Origin: Paenibacillus silagei | Lineage (GTDB): Bacteria > Bacillota > Bacilli > Paenibacillales > Paenibacillaceae | Direction of reading: 5' to 3' | NCBI RefSeq assembly: GCF_017874735.1 | Contig: NZ_JAGGLV010000009.1 | Location: forward strand, 1-64,000 | Length of the DNA stretch: 64,000 nt | Part shown: positions 33,751 through 41,910 of the stretch, piece by piece | Layout: the number at the start of each line of letters is the position of its first letter | Position numbering within the stretch: position 1 is the first letter of the stretch | Program-made: the position numbers and the translations under genes | The notes under the pieces: generated by a model | Database searches by the model: none | The model's input: the letters and a program-made list of their open reading frames with translations, nothing else | What the model was told of the DNA's origin: nothing

Positions 33751-34848
33751 CTAATACATGTGTTTGCGTATCCAGCGGCTGTTGACGAAGAAGAAGAGTC
33801 TGGTCAGCGGACTATTCTTCATCAGCCTCCGGGATACCGAGCGGACCTCGCGTTGCTCACTAACCTTGGGATCGGATAAATACAGGGCCAGCAGTCCTTC
33901 GATGATCATACGGTGCATGGAGTTCTCAGGAAGACTCCGGACATCCTTACGGGCCCACTCCACAATGGAAGCGATCCGGTTCAGCATCATATCCGTATTC
34001 TCATAATAATTGCAGAAATTGAGATCACCGCCGGCCCGGTCTTCATCCTGGTCAATCAGATAATCCAGCATGATATGCAGACCGCACACATGCGGAAAAT
34101 AAGCAGCACGAATGGATGATGATGCCACTGTGCTTAGCTTAGGATCACAGGATGCCAGAAAAAGCATGAATACGCCCAGGGTTGAACCGGTTGCGGCCGC
34201 AAATTCATTCCACTGGAGATGAGGCGCGCGGTACCCCTCCTTCTCCCACCATTCCTTGAGGGCAGCTTCTCTAAGCTCCGGGTGAATGTGCTTATAGACC
34301 TGAAGATCAGTGTACAATACAGCCAGATTATAGACCTCTTCAGTAGCAGCACCGTAGCCAGGTAGCCGGGAGGTCATCTCCTGGCATTTGCGGACCAGTC
34401 TGTGCAGGTATCCGCCGTCATTCTGTTCCGTGCGCAGCGCGTAATAGTTCACAGGCTCCGCGCCGGGGGTAACAGCATCCAGCATGGACTTATGCAGCAA
34501 CCGGAAATCGGCCGGATCAAGCGAAGTACTGCGGTCACACAGGTTGTCCAAATAATCACTGATCGTCTGATAAGCAACAATTAGCGGAATCAGTATATGT
34601 CTCATCGACAAATTGCCGGCGGCATAGATTCCGCCGCCTTCGCAATGAAACTGCTTCGTTTCAATGCTGGCAAGCGCTTGCTTACGGAGCTCGGGATCGG
34701 GAATTCCTTCTGCATCCTTGCGCCAGGAATCGAGACATGATCGCACTTCCGGCAGCACGTACTTATAGACCCTCTTCATGAGTCCAATAGGACCGCGCGG
34801 ACTACGGTTACGGCCTTGCTCAAATTCATTCAATGACAGTGCCTCCAC
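33751..34848 (-). CDS. ytpB: Tetraprenyl-beta-curcumene synthase (DUF2600)
   Basis: A 365-residue class I terpene synthase of the YtpB type, which converts all-trans polyprenyl diphosphate to tetraprenyl-beta-curcumene, a precursor of C35 sesquarterpenes in Bacillus spores and membranes. Features are KQFHCEGGGIYAAGN, ISDYLDNLCDRS (DxxxD-like metal site), YYALRTEQNDGGYL and MLDYLIDQDEDRAGGDLNFCNYY. The usual DDxxD is replaced by these variants, as known for this family. The start is GTG at 34848 (GGAGA upstream); an internal TTG five codons later has an even better GGAGG. It is divergent from an MFS transporter gene. Confidence 0.9.
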   Translation of the reverse strand: MEALSLNEFEQGRNRSPRGPIGLMKRVYKYVLPEVRSCLDSWRKDAEGIPDPELRKQALASIETKQFHCEGGGIYAAGNLSMRHILIPLIVAYQTISDYLDNLCDRSTSLDPADFRLLHKSMLDAVTPGAEPVNYYALRTEQNDGGYLHRLVRKCQEMTSRLPGYGAATEEVYNLAVLYTDLQVYKHIHPELREAALKEWWEKEGYRAPHLQWNEFAAATGSTLGVFMLFLASCDPKLSTVASSSIRAAYFPHVCGLHIMLDYLIDQDEDRAGGDLNFCNYYENTDMMLNRIASIVEWARKDVRSLPENSMHRMIIEGLLALYLSDPKVSEQREVRSVSRRLMKNSPLTRLFFFVNSRWIRKHMY

Positions 34849-35026
34849 ATTGTTGTCTCCTTATCCAAATCATGATTATTATAATATGCAGAGCGGATTT
34901 GTACAAACAACAAAATCACTTTCGCAAACTCTTGAAAGATTCAGAAAATCGATATTATACGAATCCCCCGGCCTCTCCGCTTTATGCTATACTATACTTT
35001 TCTATATCCCGAAGGAGTGCACAATC

Positions 35027-36271
35027 ATGAATGCGAGGCGGAGCGGCGGCCAATACAGTGATCAAAACTGGCTGCGATCCTTTATGTTTACGCTGTACGG
35101 CACCAGTGTGCTGGTTGTTTCTTATTTCCCGTTATTTTATGCCCACTTAGGCTTCAGCAGTCCGCAAATGGGTCTGCTCTACTCGGTAGGCCCGTTAATC
35201 TCGATTCTCTCTAATCTGTTCTGGAGTATGATGAGCGACCGGCTGGGTACCGTCCGTAAGATTATGGCTCTCCTGCTTGGAGGCCAGCTGATCACCGCCA
35301 TTATTCTGGCCAGAGCCACCGATTTCTCGAGTGTCATGCTTATTTTATCCTTTTTCTATTTCTTCTATTACCCTGTCTTTCCACTGGCAGATACGATGGC
35401 AATTAAAATTGCCCAGCGTCACGGGCGGAATTTCATTGCCATCCGTGTATTCGGCTCGCTCGGATACTCCTTCTTCGCCCTTACAATCGGCTATGTACTC
35501 AGAACGCTGGGACCTCAGTACAGCGTAGCGATTTGTATTGTGATTGTCGTAACCGCGCTGCTGATTACGATTGGGCTGAAGGATGTGAAGCGAACCGAGG
35601 CGGCTCCGCTCTCTGTAGACAAGGAGTCTACGGACAGACCGCTGAAGGGCGCCGGACTCCGCGAGATTCTGCTGCAAAAGGAAGTACTGTGGTTCTTCGG
35701 CTCTGTATTCCTGCTCGCCATCGGCTACCGGATGAACGAGGCCTTCCTGACGATCAGCCTCAAGGGCATGAATGCAGGAGATGAAGTTGTCGGCTGGGCG
35801 CTGCTGGCTTCAGCGCTCAGTGAGATCCCCATCTTCTTCCTGCTCAGCAGATATGGCGACAAGTTCAAGGAGCTGCCGCTGCTTGCTTTTGCCAGCCTGA
35901 TGTTCACGCTGCGCTTTCTGTTCATGTCGCTGGCCCGGGAGCCGGGTACCGTGGTTGCCATTCAGGCCATGCACAGCATTTCGTTTGGCATTTATTATGT
36001 AACTGCGGTCCGCTACATTACTCGGATCATCCCTGATCACCTGCGGGCAACCGGAATGGCACTCTTCACCGTCGTATGGTCCAGCGGCGCAGGTCTGCTC
36101 AGCGGCACCTTCGGCGGACTGATCTACCAGGATGCCGGCCGGATTGTATTCTATCTGGTTGCTACCGGCTTCTCGGTTCTGGCCTTCATCGGCTTCCTGT
36201 CCAAGCATCTGATGGACCTCGGGGGCGGCACGGACCGCCCGCTGCGGCGTAAGAGCAAGACCCCGCTCTGA
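35027..36271 (+). CDS. MFS transporter (MFS_1-like)
   Basis: A 414-residue 12-helix transporter resembling the MFS_1_like/lactose permease-type group (SVLVVSYFPLFYAHLGFSSPQMGLLYSVGPLISILSNLFWSMMSDRLG, split across helices 1-2). The MFS loop motif is SDRLGTVRK. RNFIAIRVFGSLGYSFFAL and AVRYITRIIPDHLRATGMALF mark the two halves. The reading frame is open further upstream, but AAGGAG lies 9 bases before the ATG at 35027 and the upstream segment does not look like protein. It is divergent from ytpB; the substrate is unknown. Confidence 0.85.
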   Translation: MNARRSGGQYSDQNWLRSFMFTLYGTSVLVVSYFPLFYAHLGFSSPQMGLLYSVGPLISILSNLFWSMMSDRLGTVRKIMALLLGGQLITAIILARATDFSSVMLILSFFYFFYYPVFPLADTMAIKIAQRHGRNFIAIRVFGSLGYSFFALTIGYVLRTLGPQYSVAICIVIVVTALLITIGLKDVKRTEAAPLSVDKESTDRPLKGAGLREILLQKEVLWFFGSVFLLAIGYRMNEAFLTISLKGMNAGDEVVGWALLASALSEIPIFFLLSRYGDKFKELPLLAFASLMFTLRFLFMSLAREPGTVVAIQAMHSISFGIYYVTAVRYITRIIPDHLRATGMALFTVVWSSGAGLLSGTFGGLIYQDAGRIVFYLVATGFSVLAFIGFLSKHLMDLGGGTDRPLRRKSKTPL

Positions 36272-36344
36272 CTGATTATGGGCGGGGAAGGATATAACAC
36301 CACCGGGCCCGCCGCAGCATAACAAAATGCTCCGGCATCCCCAT

Positions 36345-36548
36345 TGTGGTCGGTTTTTCGACCATATCCCGCCCACTCGCCTCTTCCGCACCGAATATGG
36401 TCGGTTTTTCGACCATATCCGGCCCTTGCCCCTCTGCCGCACCGAATGTGGTCGGTTTTTCGACCACATCCCGCCCACTCGCCCCTTCCGTACCGGATGT
36501 AGTCGGTTTTTCGACCATATCCTGCTGTTCGCTGAAATCAGCGAAGTC
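36345..36548. repeat. Array C: four 51-bp hairpin repeats
   Basis: Four tandem units start at 36345, 36396, 36447 and 36498. Each has a palindrome TRTGGTCG-GTTTTT-CGACCAYA and a C-rich linker (CCCGCCCACTCGCC...CCGCACCGA). Units 2 and 3 show paired changes in the arms (TATGG/CCATA versus TGTGG/CCACA) that keep the stem perfect. The period of 51 is five helical turns. The rest of the spacer 36272-36730 holds only the csp terminator. The hairpin is related to the last unit of the array at 56.7-57.3 kb. Confidence 0.85.
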
Positions 36549-36611
36549 ATTCCTATTAACTTTATGCGTAACTTATCCACATCGGACGTAAATCATAATT
36601 TCCTAACCAAT

Positions 36612-36640
36612 AAAAAAACACAGCCCCCGAAGGAACTGTG
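36612..36640 (-). terminator. Terminator of the cold-shock gene
   Basis: On the minus strand CACAGTTCC-TTCG-GGGGCTGTG, a 9-bp stem with a UUCG tetraloop, followed by TTTTTTT. Confidence 0.88.
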
Positions 36641-36730
36641 CTGCTCAAGCTGCCTGATGCTACTTATGCCAGTGCGTGCTAGATCAAATATATATATTGC
36701 GGCTGACAGAAGCTCTGCCTTGGCCGTATT

Positions 36731-36928
36731 TTATAATTTAACTACGTTCGCTGCCTGTGGACCGCGGTTACCGTCCGTAACATCGAATTCTACCGCTTGG
36801 CCTTCGTCCAAAGTCTTGAATCCGTCGCCTTGAATCGCTGAGAAGTGAACGAAAACATCTTCGCCGCCTTCAACTTGAAGGAAACCATAACCCTTTTCTG
36901 CGTTAAACCATTTTACTGTACCTTTCAA
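36731..36928 (-). CDS. cspB: Cold-shock protein
   Basis: A 65-residue single-domain nucleic-acid chaperone. RNP1 is KGYGFLQV and RNP2 is VFVHFSAI; the sequence [16 protein letters not shown] is canonical. It binds single-stranded RNA/DNA and melts mRNA structure at low temperature. CspB, CspC and CspD are too similar to separate by eye, so the letter is provisional. AGGAGG precedes the ATG. Confidence 0.93.
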   Translation of the reverse strand: MKGTVKWFNAEKGYGFLQVEGGEDVFVHFSAIQGDGFKTLDEGQAVEFDVTDGNRGPQAANVVKL

Positions 36929-37100
36929 ATGAACAACCTCCTAAAAATACCGCCATATATGGCGTATGCTTACATTATACTCTTTCTATACTTGTAAAGC
37001 AATCCATCTTTTCCCTGATTTCATGATTTAATTTGCTTTTCCCTTCTCCGGTGCGTTATCATTGACCCAAAAGCCAAAAATCGCCAGGGTGGTAATGATA

Positions 37101-37334
37101 ATGATCAAAAAACATGAAATATACAAAACAGACAAGTGGAACATGATGACGGTGGAGGTTCAGGGACGTTATATTATCCTTCGTGAAATCTCCGACCAAT
37201 GGGGAGAAGAAACGCATACCTTCATGAGCCGTCCGGCTATGATGCAGTGGGTGAACAACCGCTTCAATAAAGAATCCTACAAGGATAATGAAGAAGAGTA
37301 CAAGAATATCATCGCAGCCTTCAAACAGGTATAG
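37101..37334 (+). CDS. Small conserved-looking hypothetical protein (77 aa)
   Basis: A 77-residue soluble protein, MIKKHEIYKTDKWNMMTVEV, followed by a strand-rich core (GRYIILREISDQWGEETHTFM) and a C-terminal helix (EEEYKNIIAAFKQV). AGGGTGG lies 8 bases before the ATG at 37101; an ATG 6 bases upstream is also possible. No family is recognised. It is followed after 6 bases by a 56-residue membrane protein frame, suggesting a two-gene unit. Confidence 0.6.
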   Translation: MIKKHEIYKTDKWNMMTVEVQGRYIILREISDQWGEETHTFMSRPAMMQWVNNRFNKESYKDNEEEYKNIIAAFKQV

Positions 37335-37340
37335 TCCGGC

Positions 37341-37511
37341 ATGGATAATGAGAGTCTTGTCATTTATGTCATTGTCGTCCTGTGCCTGGGTGCCGTACTG
37401 ATTATGAGCAAGGACAAAATGCCCCCGCGCTTGAAGCGCGGGATGGCATTGACCGCAGTCATTATGATTGCGCTGGCTTTTGTCTTCATTATTTATAGCC
37501 TGCTCACATAA
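37341..37511 (+). CDS. Small two-helix membrane protein (56 aa)
   Basis: A 56-residue frame starting MDNESLVIYVIVVLCLGAVL has two hydrophobic helices joined by a basic loop (SKDKMPPRLKRGM), ending in ALTAVIMIALAFVFIIYSLL. It begins 6 bases after the preceding stop, so it may be translated by coupling; no strong ribosome binding site is seen. The clean alternation of two helices and a positive loop supports a real membrane micro-protein. The function is unknown. Confidence 0.55.
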   Translation: MDNESLVIYVIVVLCLGAVLIMSKDKMPPRLKRGMALTAVIMIALAFVFIIYSLLT

Positions 37512-37591
37512 CTTCATCTGTAAGCAAGATTTAATAAACATGAATTGGCAGGGCATACTAAGCAGACTTTGAGAATCAGGAGGCTGCCGTC

Positions 37592-39508
37592 ATGTCCGTT
37601 ACCGCCAAATCACTCCCGCTCCTGCTTGCGCTCAGCCTGCTGCAAGGAAATCTGTCCTCAGCGCTCCCGCAGGCGGAGAGCAGCCCAGCCGCATCCCATC
37701 TACCGAGGAGGATTTCTATGGAACAATTACCTAAGAGAAGTGAAGTGCCCGCCGAGAACCGCTGGAAGCTTGAAGATATGTTTGCTTCAGAGGAGCAATG
37801 GGATGCCGAATATAAGGAAGTGAAGGCGCTGATTACAAGCGCTGCCTCCTTCCAGGGGAAGCTGGATTCTCCGGATGCCCTGAAGAAGTGCTTCGAGCTG
37901 GACGATAAGCTGTCCCTGCTGACTGAACGCCTCTATGTCTATGCGCATATGCGCCAGGACGAGGATACAGCGGCTCCGAAGTACCAGGCTCTCTCCTCCA
38001 AGGCCAAGAAGCTTGGCGTTGAAGCGGGTGAAGCTCTTTCTTTTGTCACACCTGAGATTCTGGCCCTGCCTGACGCGACACTGGACCAGTTCATCGCTGA
38101 CCCTTCGCTCTCCTACTACACCTTCACCTTGACTGAAATGAAGCGTGAGAAGGCCCATGTCCTGTCCAAGGCGGAAGAAGCGCTGCTGGCTCAGGTCAGC
38201 ACGATCGCCCAGGCCCCGCAAACTGTATTCAGCATGCTGAATAATGCGGATCTGAAGTTCCCTAAGATTAAGAACGAAGAAGGCAAGGAAGTTGAGCTGA
38301 CCCACGGAAGCTATATTCAATTCCTCGAAAGCCCGGACCGTGAGATACGCAAGAACGCCTTCAAAGCGGTCTATGAAACTTACGGCAAGCAAAAGAACAC
38401 GATTGCCGCCACGCTGAGCGCGAATGTGAATAAGAATGTCTTTTACTCCCGTGTGCGCAAATATCCTTCCGTGCTGGAAATGTCCCTCTACGGCGACAAT
38501 ATTCCGAAGGAAGTCTACACGAATCTGATCGATACGATTCACGAGAGTCTGCCGCTGATGCACCGTTATATGAAGCTGCGCCAGAAGCTGCTTGGGGTAG
38601 ATGAGCTACATATGTATGACTTGTTCGCTCCGCTGGTGGACGAATATAAGCTGGATATTACGTTTGACGAGGCCAAGAAGATTACCAAGGAAGGCCTGAA
38701 GCCGCTTGGCGAGGGCTACCTTAGTGTTCTGCAGGAAGGCTATGACAAAGGCTGGATCGATGTCTACGAGAACGAGAACAAACGCTCCGGCGCATACAGC
38801 TGGGGGGCTTACGGCACCCATCCTTACGTGCTGCTGAACCATAATGACAATCTGAACAGCATGTTCACACTGGCACATGAGATGGGTCACGCCCTGCACT
38901 CCTACTATTCGGACACAGCGCTGAAATACCGGGACGCGCAGTACACTATTTTCCTGGCGGAGGTTGCTTCTACTACCAATGAGGCGCTGCTGATGGATTA
39001 CCTGCTGAACAAATCCACAGATCCGAAGGAAAAAATGTACCTGCTCACCTATTATGCCGACCAGTTCCGCACGACGGTATTCCGGCAGACGATGTTCGCT
39101 GAATTCGAAAAAATCATTCACCAGCGTGCCGAAGAAGGCGAATCGCTCACACCGCAGGATCTCTCTGCGATCTACTACGATCTGAATGTCAAATATTACG
39201 GCAAGGATATGGTGATTGATCAGGATATTGAGATGGAATGGGCGCGGATTCCGCATTTCTACAACAGCTTCTATGTTTACAAATATGCTACCGGCTTCTC
39301 GGCGGCGACGAGCTTCGCCAAACAGATTCTGGAGGAAGGCAAACCGGCGGTTGACCGTTACCTCGGCTTCCTGAAGAGCGGCGGCAGTGATTATTCCATT
39401 AACATCCTGAGCAAGGCGGGGGTTGATATGTCGTCTCCTGAGCCGATCCGTGAAGCCATGAGCGTATTTGAGAGCGTCATTGAGCAGATGGAACAGTTGA
39501 CCAAGTAA
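37592..39508 (+). CDS. pepF: Oligoendopeptidase F
   Basis: An M3-family zinc metallopeptidase that cleaves peptides of about 7-17 residues. The active site is MFTLAHEMGHALHSYYS (HExxH), with the third ligand Glu in EVASTTNEALL. From ATG 37718 (GAGGAGG upstream) the product has 596 residues, the normal PepF length, starting MEQLPKRSEVPAENRWKLEDMF. An in-frame ATG at 37592, also with AGGAGG at ideal distance, adds 42 residues with a hydrophobic segment (SLPLLLALSLLQGNLSSALPQA) that looks like a signal peptide. Both starts may be used, giving cytosolic and exported forms, but this is inference. Confidence 0.92.
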   Translation: MSVTAKSLPLLLALSLLQGNLSSALPQAESSPAASHLPRRISMEQLPKRSEVPAENRWKLEDMFASEEQWDAEYKEVKALITSAASFQGKLDSPDALKKCFELDDKLSLLTERLYVYAHMRQDEDTAAPKYQALSSKAKKLGVEAGEALSFVTPEILALPDATLDQFIADPSLSYYTFTLTEMKREKAHVLSKAEEALLAQVSTIAQAPQTVFSMLNNADLKFPKIKNEEGKEVELTHGSYIQFLESPDREIRKNAFKAVYETYGKQKNTIAATLSANVNKNVFYSRVRKYPSVLEMSLYGDNIPKEVYTNLIDTIHESLPLMHRYMKLRQKLLGVDELHMYDLFAPLVDEYKLDITFDEAKKITKEGLKPLGEGYLSVLQEGYDKGWIDVYENENKRSGAYSWGAYGTHPYVLLNHNDNLNSMFTLAHEMGHALHSYYSDTALKYRDAQYTIFLAEVASTTNEALLMDYLLNKSTDPKEKMYLLTYYADQFRTTVFRQTMFAEFEKIIHQRAEEGESLTPQDLSAIYYDLNVKYYGKDMVIDQDIEMEWARIPHFYNSFYVYKYATGFSAATSFAKQILEEGKPAVDRYLGFLKSGGSDYSINILSKAGVDMSSPEPIREAMSVFESVIEQMEQLTK

Positions 39509-39531
39509 GACAGAACGCTTAGTATAACAGT

Positions 39532-39564
39532 AATCCCTTGCCCTTTGATGGCAGGGGATTTGTA
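39532..39564 (+). terminator. Terminator of pepF
   Basis: AATCCC-TTGCC-CTTTGAT-GGCAG-GGGATT followed by TGTATT. Good stem, imperfect T-run. Confidence 0.6.
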
Positions 39565-39593
39565 TTGTCAGATCATCCTGAGGAGGAAGCTAT

Positions 39594-39917
39594 ATGAAAT
39601 TTCAATGGTCACTTATATTAGGTTTATTTTTCGCTCTGCTGACTGCAGTATTCGCAGTAATGAATGTGGATACGGTGCCCGTTAATTTCGGGTTTGACTT
39701 TGTCAGCATTCCGCTTATCCTCGTTATTCTTGGCTGTGCGCTGATCGGCGGCGTGGTTGTAGGTTCGTACGGAATTTTCCGCCAGTACAAGCTGCAGAAG
39801 CAGATTAAGAGCCTGAATGCCGAGCTGGCCAAGCTGCGTGACGCTAATAGTATCAACATGGAACCTATCCCTGCTGAGAGTGACCCCTTTACGCCAGAAG
39901 GATCATCCCGGCTGTAA
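39594..39917 (+). CDS. LapA domain membrane protein (DUF1049)
   Basis: A 107-residue protein with two membrane helices (SLILGLFFALLTAVFAVMN and IPLILVILGCALIGGVVVGSY) separated by VDTVPVNFGFDFVS, the pattern of the LapA/YciS (DUF1049) domain. A coiled segment (LQKQIKSLNAELAKLRD) and a short disordered tail follow. In Gram-negative bacteria LapA acts in envelope assembly; in Firmicutes the role is unknown. AGGAGG precedes the ATG. It lies 27 bases ahead of the M42 peptidase gene and probably shares its transcript. Confidence 0.85.
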   Translation: MKFQWSLILGLFFALLTAVFAVMNVDTVPVNFGFDFVSIPLILVILGCALIGGVVVGSYGIFRQYKLQKQIKSLNAELAKLRDANSINMEPIPAESDPFTPEGSSRL

Positions 39918-39944
39918 CCCATAGACGAATAGGAGGAACTATCC

Positions 39945-40988
39945 TTGCTTACCATCCAGCCCAATGAAGAATATATTCTGAATCTGCTCAAAAAACTGCT
40001 CGACACCCCAAGCCCCAGCGGCTTCACCGCCCAGGTGATGGCACTCGTGGCCGAAGAAGCGGCAGCGCTCAATATTCCGCTTACCTGGAATGAAAAAGGC
40101 GGCGCGATGCTCACCGTACCCGGACTTGACCCTTCGCGCACGATCGGCATCAGCGCCCATGTGGATACGCTCGGTGCCATGGTCCGCTCCATTAAGTCTA
40201 ATGGTACTCTCCGCTTAACCTCTGTGGGCGGCTTCAGCATGAACAGCATTGAGAATGAATATTGCATCATCCATACCCGCAGCGGCTTAACTTATACCGG
40301 TACGATCCTGACCAGTCATCCATCTGTGCATGTGTATGCCGATGCCCGTGATTTCAAGCGTGCGGAAGAGAACATGGAGATCCGGATTGATGAGCTGGTC
40401 TCCACCAAGGATGATGTGCTGAAGCTGGGGATTTCGGTAGGTGACTTCATTTCGTTCGATGCAAGGGCGGTGCTCACCCCCAGCGGATATATCAAATCCC
40501 GCCATCTGGACGACAAAGCCAGTGTAGCTGCCTTATTCGGGCTGCTGGAGAGCATCCGGCGCGAAGGCTGGAAGCCGCTGCATAACCTGTCCCTGCTCAT
40601 CTCCAACTATGAAGAGGTAGGTCACGGCGCTGCCTGGATTCCAGGGGAGATCAATGAGATGATCGCTGTGGACATGGGCGCGATGGGCGATGACCTCAGC
40701 TGCAAAGAGACGGATGTCTCCATCTGTGCCAAGGACTCCTCCGGCCCGTATGACTATGCCATGACCAGCCGCATGATCGAGCTGGCGAACGGTCTGGCTA
40801 TTCCATTCGCGGTCGATATCTATCCGCAATACGGCTCCGACGCCTCTGCTGCGCTGCGCGGCGGAAATAACATCCGGGCCGCACTGATCGGACCGGGCGT
40901 ACACGCCTCGCACTCCATGGAGCGTACCCACAAGCAGGCTGTGCTAAATACGGCTAAGCTGCTGGCGGCTTATGTTGGGGCGAACTGA
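39945..40988 (+). CDS. M42 family aminopeptidase
   Basis: A 347-residue cobalt/zinc aminopeptidase of the glutamyl aminopeptidase/endoglucanase-like M42 family. The metal and catalytic positions are GISAHVDTLG (His, Asp), KSRHLDDKASV (bridging Asp), SNYEEVGHGAAW (catalytic Glu pair), VDMGAMG and GVHASHSMERTH (last His). It probably trims peptides as a dodecamer in the cytosol. The start is TTG at 39945 with AGGAGG upstream. A strong terminator follows. Confidence 0.9.
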   Translation: MLTIQPNEEYILNLLKKLLDTPSPSGFTAQVMALVAEEAAALNIPLTWNEKGGAMLTVPGLDPSRTIGISAHVDTLGAMVRSIKSNGTLRLTSVGGFSMNSIENEYCIIHTRSGLTYTGTILTSHPSVHVYADARDFKRAEENMEIRIDELVSTKDDVLKLGISVGDFISFDARAVLTPSGYIKSRHLDDKASVAALFGLLESIRREGWKPLHNLSLLISNYEEVGHGAAWIPGEINEMIAVDMGAMGDDLSCKETDVSICAKDSSGPYDYAMTSRMIELANGLAIPFAVDIYPQYGSDASAALRGGNNIRAALIGPGVHASHSMERTHKQAVLNTAKLLAAYVGAN

Positions 40989-41050
40989 TCGGGCTGCTCC
41001 CCACGGCGGGTCACTTTCTATAGCAACACGACCTGGATATTAGTAAACAA

Positions 41051-41099
41051 GTACAAAAGGCAGCACCAGCTCATTTCAATAGCTGGTGCTGCCTTTTTA
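41051..41099 (+). terminator. Terminator of the M42 peptidase gene
   Basis: AAAAGGCAGCACCAGCT and AGCTGGTGCTGCCTTTTT form a perfect 16-bp stem around CATTTCAAT. Confidence 0.92.
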
Positions 41100-41125
41100 G
41101 TTAACCATGGTGATATAGTAATTAG

Positions 41126-41390
41126 ACAAATATTACTTTACACGGCCGAAATGTTGCAACTATTGCAACCTGGCCCGCCCATAATTGAATATTTGCAGGG
41201 ATTCCTGCACAAATTGCAACAATTCCCCTGCCCACCGGCTCCGGTGAGGAATAATCCTGCATTTTGGGCAACATTTGCGGATTAGAGCTGAGATAACGAG
41301 AGAGATGTTGCATTTTGGGCAGGATTTCCGCATACCCTCTGACTTTGAGGATTAGGGCTGTGTTCACGCGTGAGATGTTGCATCCCCCGG
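41126..41390. repeat. Degenerate intergenic repeat cluster
   Basis: This spacer has no gene and is made of related segments. GATTAGAGCTG...GAGATGTTGCAT (41280-41312) and GATTAGGGCTG...GAGATGTTGCAT (41350-41382) are direct repeats 70 bases apart, each followed or preceded by GCATTTTGGGCA. Copies of TTGCAAC and TTGCAGG, some inverted (TGCAGGGATTCCTGCA), fill the left part. The cluster begins right after the stop codon of the TPR gene. Confidence 0.6.
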
Positions 41391-41885
41391 TTAAGGCCAT
41401 ACCTGCTCCAGCTTGTCCGCATAGTATTTAATGGCCTTGCGGTAATCCCGGATACCGGGATCGGCGGATGTATCCGCAAGCAGGGTAAGCAGAAGCTCCA
41501 TAGCTTGGGTGTGTACACCGAGATTATGCAGCGTCATGGCCAGAAAAGCTTTGAATTCCGCACGCTGCGGGAATTCAAGCGCTCCCTGCTCCAGCACCAC
41601 ACGGGACTCCGCATACTGCCCGAGCGTCCGGTAGGTGCTGCCCAGGCCCAGCATCGCGCCTGCCTTCTGCTCCGCATCTGGAAGCCCCAGGGCAAGACTC
41701 TGCTCGTAATAGGACACCGCCTCACGCTCCAAGCCCAGCACATCATGCGTCCATGCCAGCTGATAATGCAGCTCGGCATTGCTCCCGTCTGCTGACAGTA
41801 GCTCTAGCAGCAGGGTCCTTGCTTCTTCTGCCCGGCCAGAGGACCGGAGCTGCACAGCAGCTTCTATCGTATGAGTCACAGCCAC
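41391..41885 (-). CDS. Tetratricopeptide repeat protein
   Basis: A 164-residue TPR protein. Helical repeats are visible at AELHYQLAWTHDVLGLEREAVSYYEQSL, AMLGLGSTYRTLGQYAESRVVLEQG and FLAMTLHNLGVHTQAMELLLTLL. It resembles the TPR proteins of the B. subtilis YrrB kind that serve as protein-interaction modules; the partner is unknown. The frame is open to 41942, but AAGGAGG precedes the GTG at 41885, which I take as the start. It lies 25 bases after the ABC-F gene and is probably co-transcribed with it. Confidence 0.8.
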   Translation of the reverse strand: MAVTHTIEAAVQLRSSGRAEEARTLLLELLSADGSNAELHYQLAWTHDVLGLEREAVSYYEQSLALGLPDAEQKAGAMLGLGSTYRTLGQYAESRVVLEQGALEFPQRAEFKAFLAMTLHNLGVHTQAMELLLTLLADTSADPGIRDYRKAIKYYADKLEQVWP

Positions 41886-41910
41886 TGTTCCCTCCTTCTG
41901 TACCGCGGTG

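Noticed and set aside
36276..36591. Open frames through array C with a 17-residue repeat (VEKPTTFG-type)
   Set aside because: A 51-bp period keeps any frame in register, giving an artefactual repeat peptide. Arm covariation argues for structural DNA/RNA; no good ribosome binding site.
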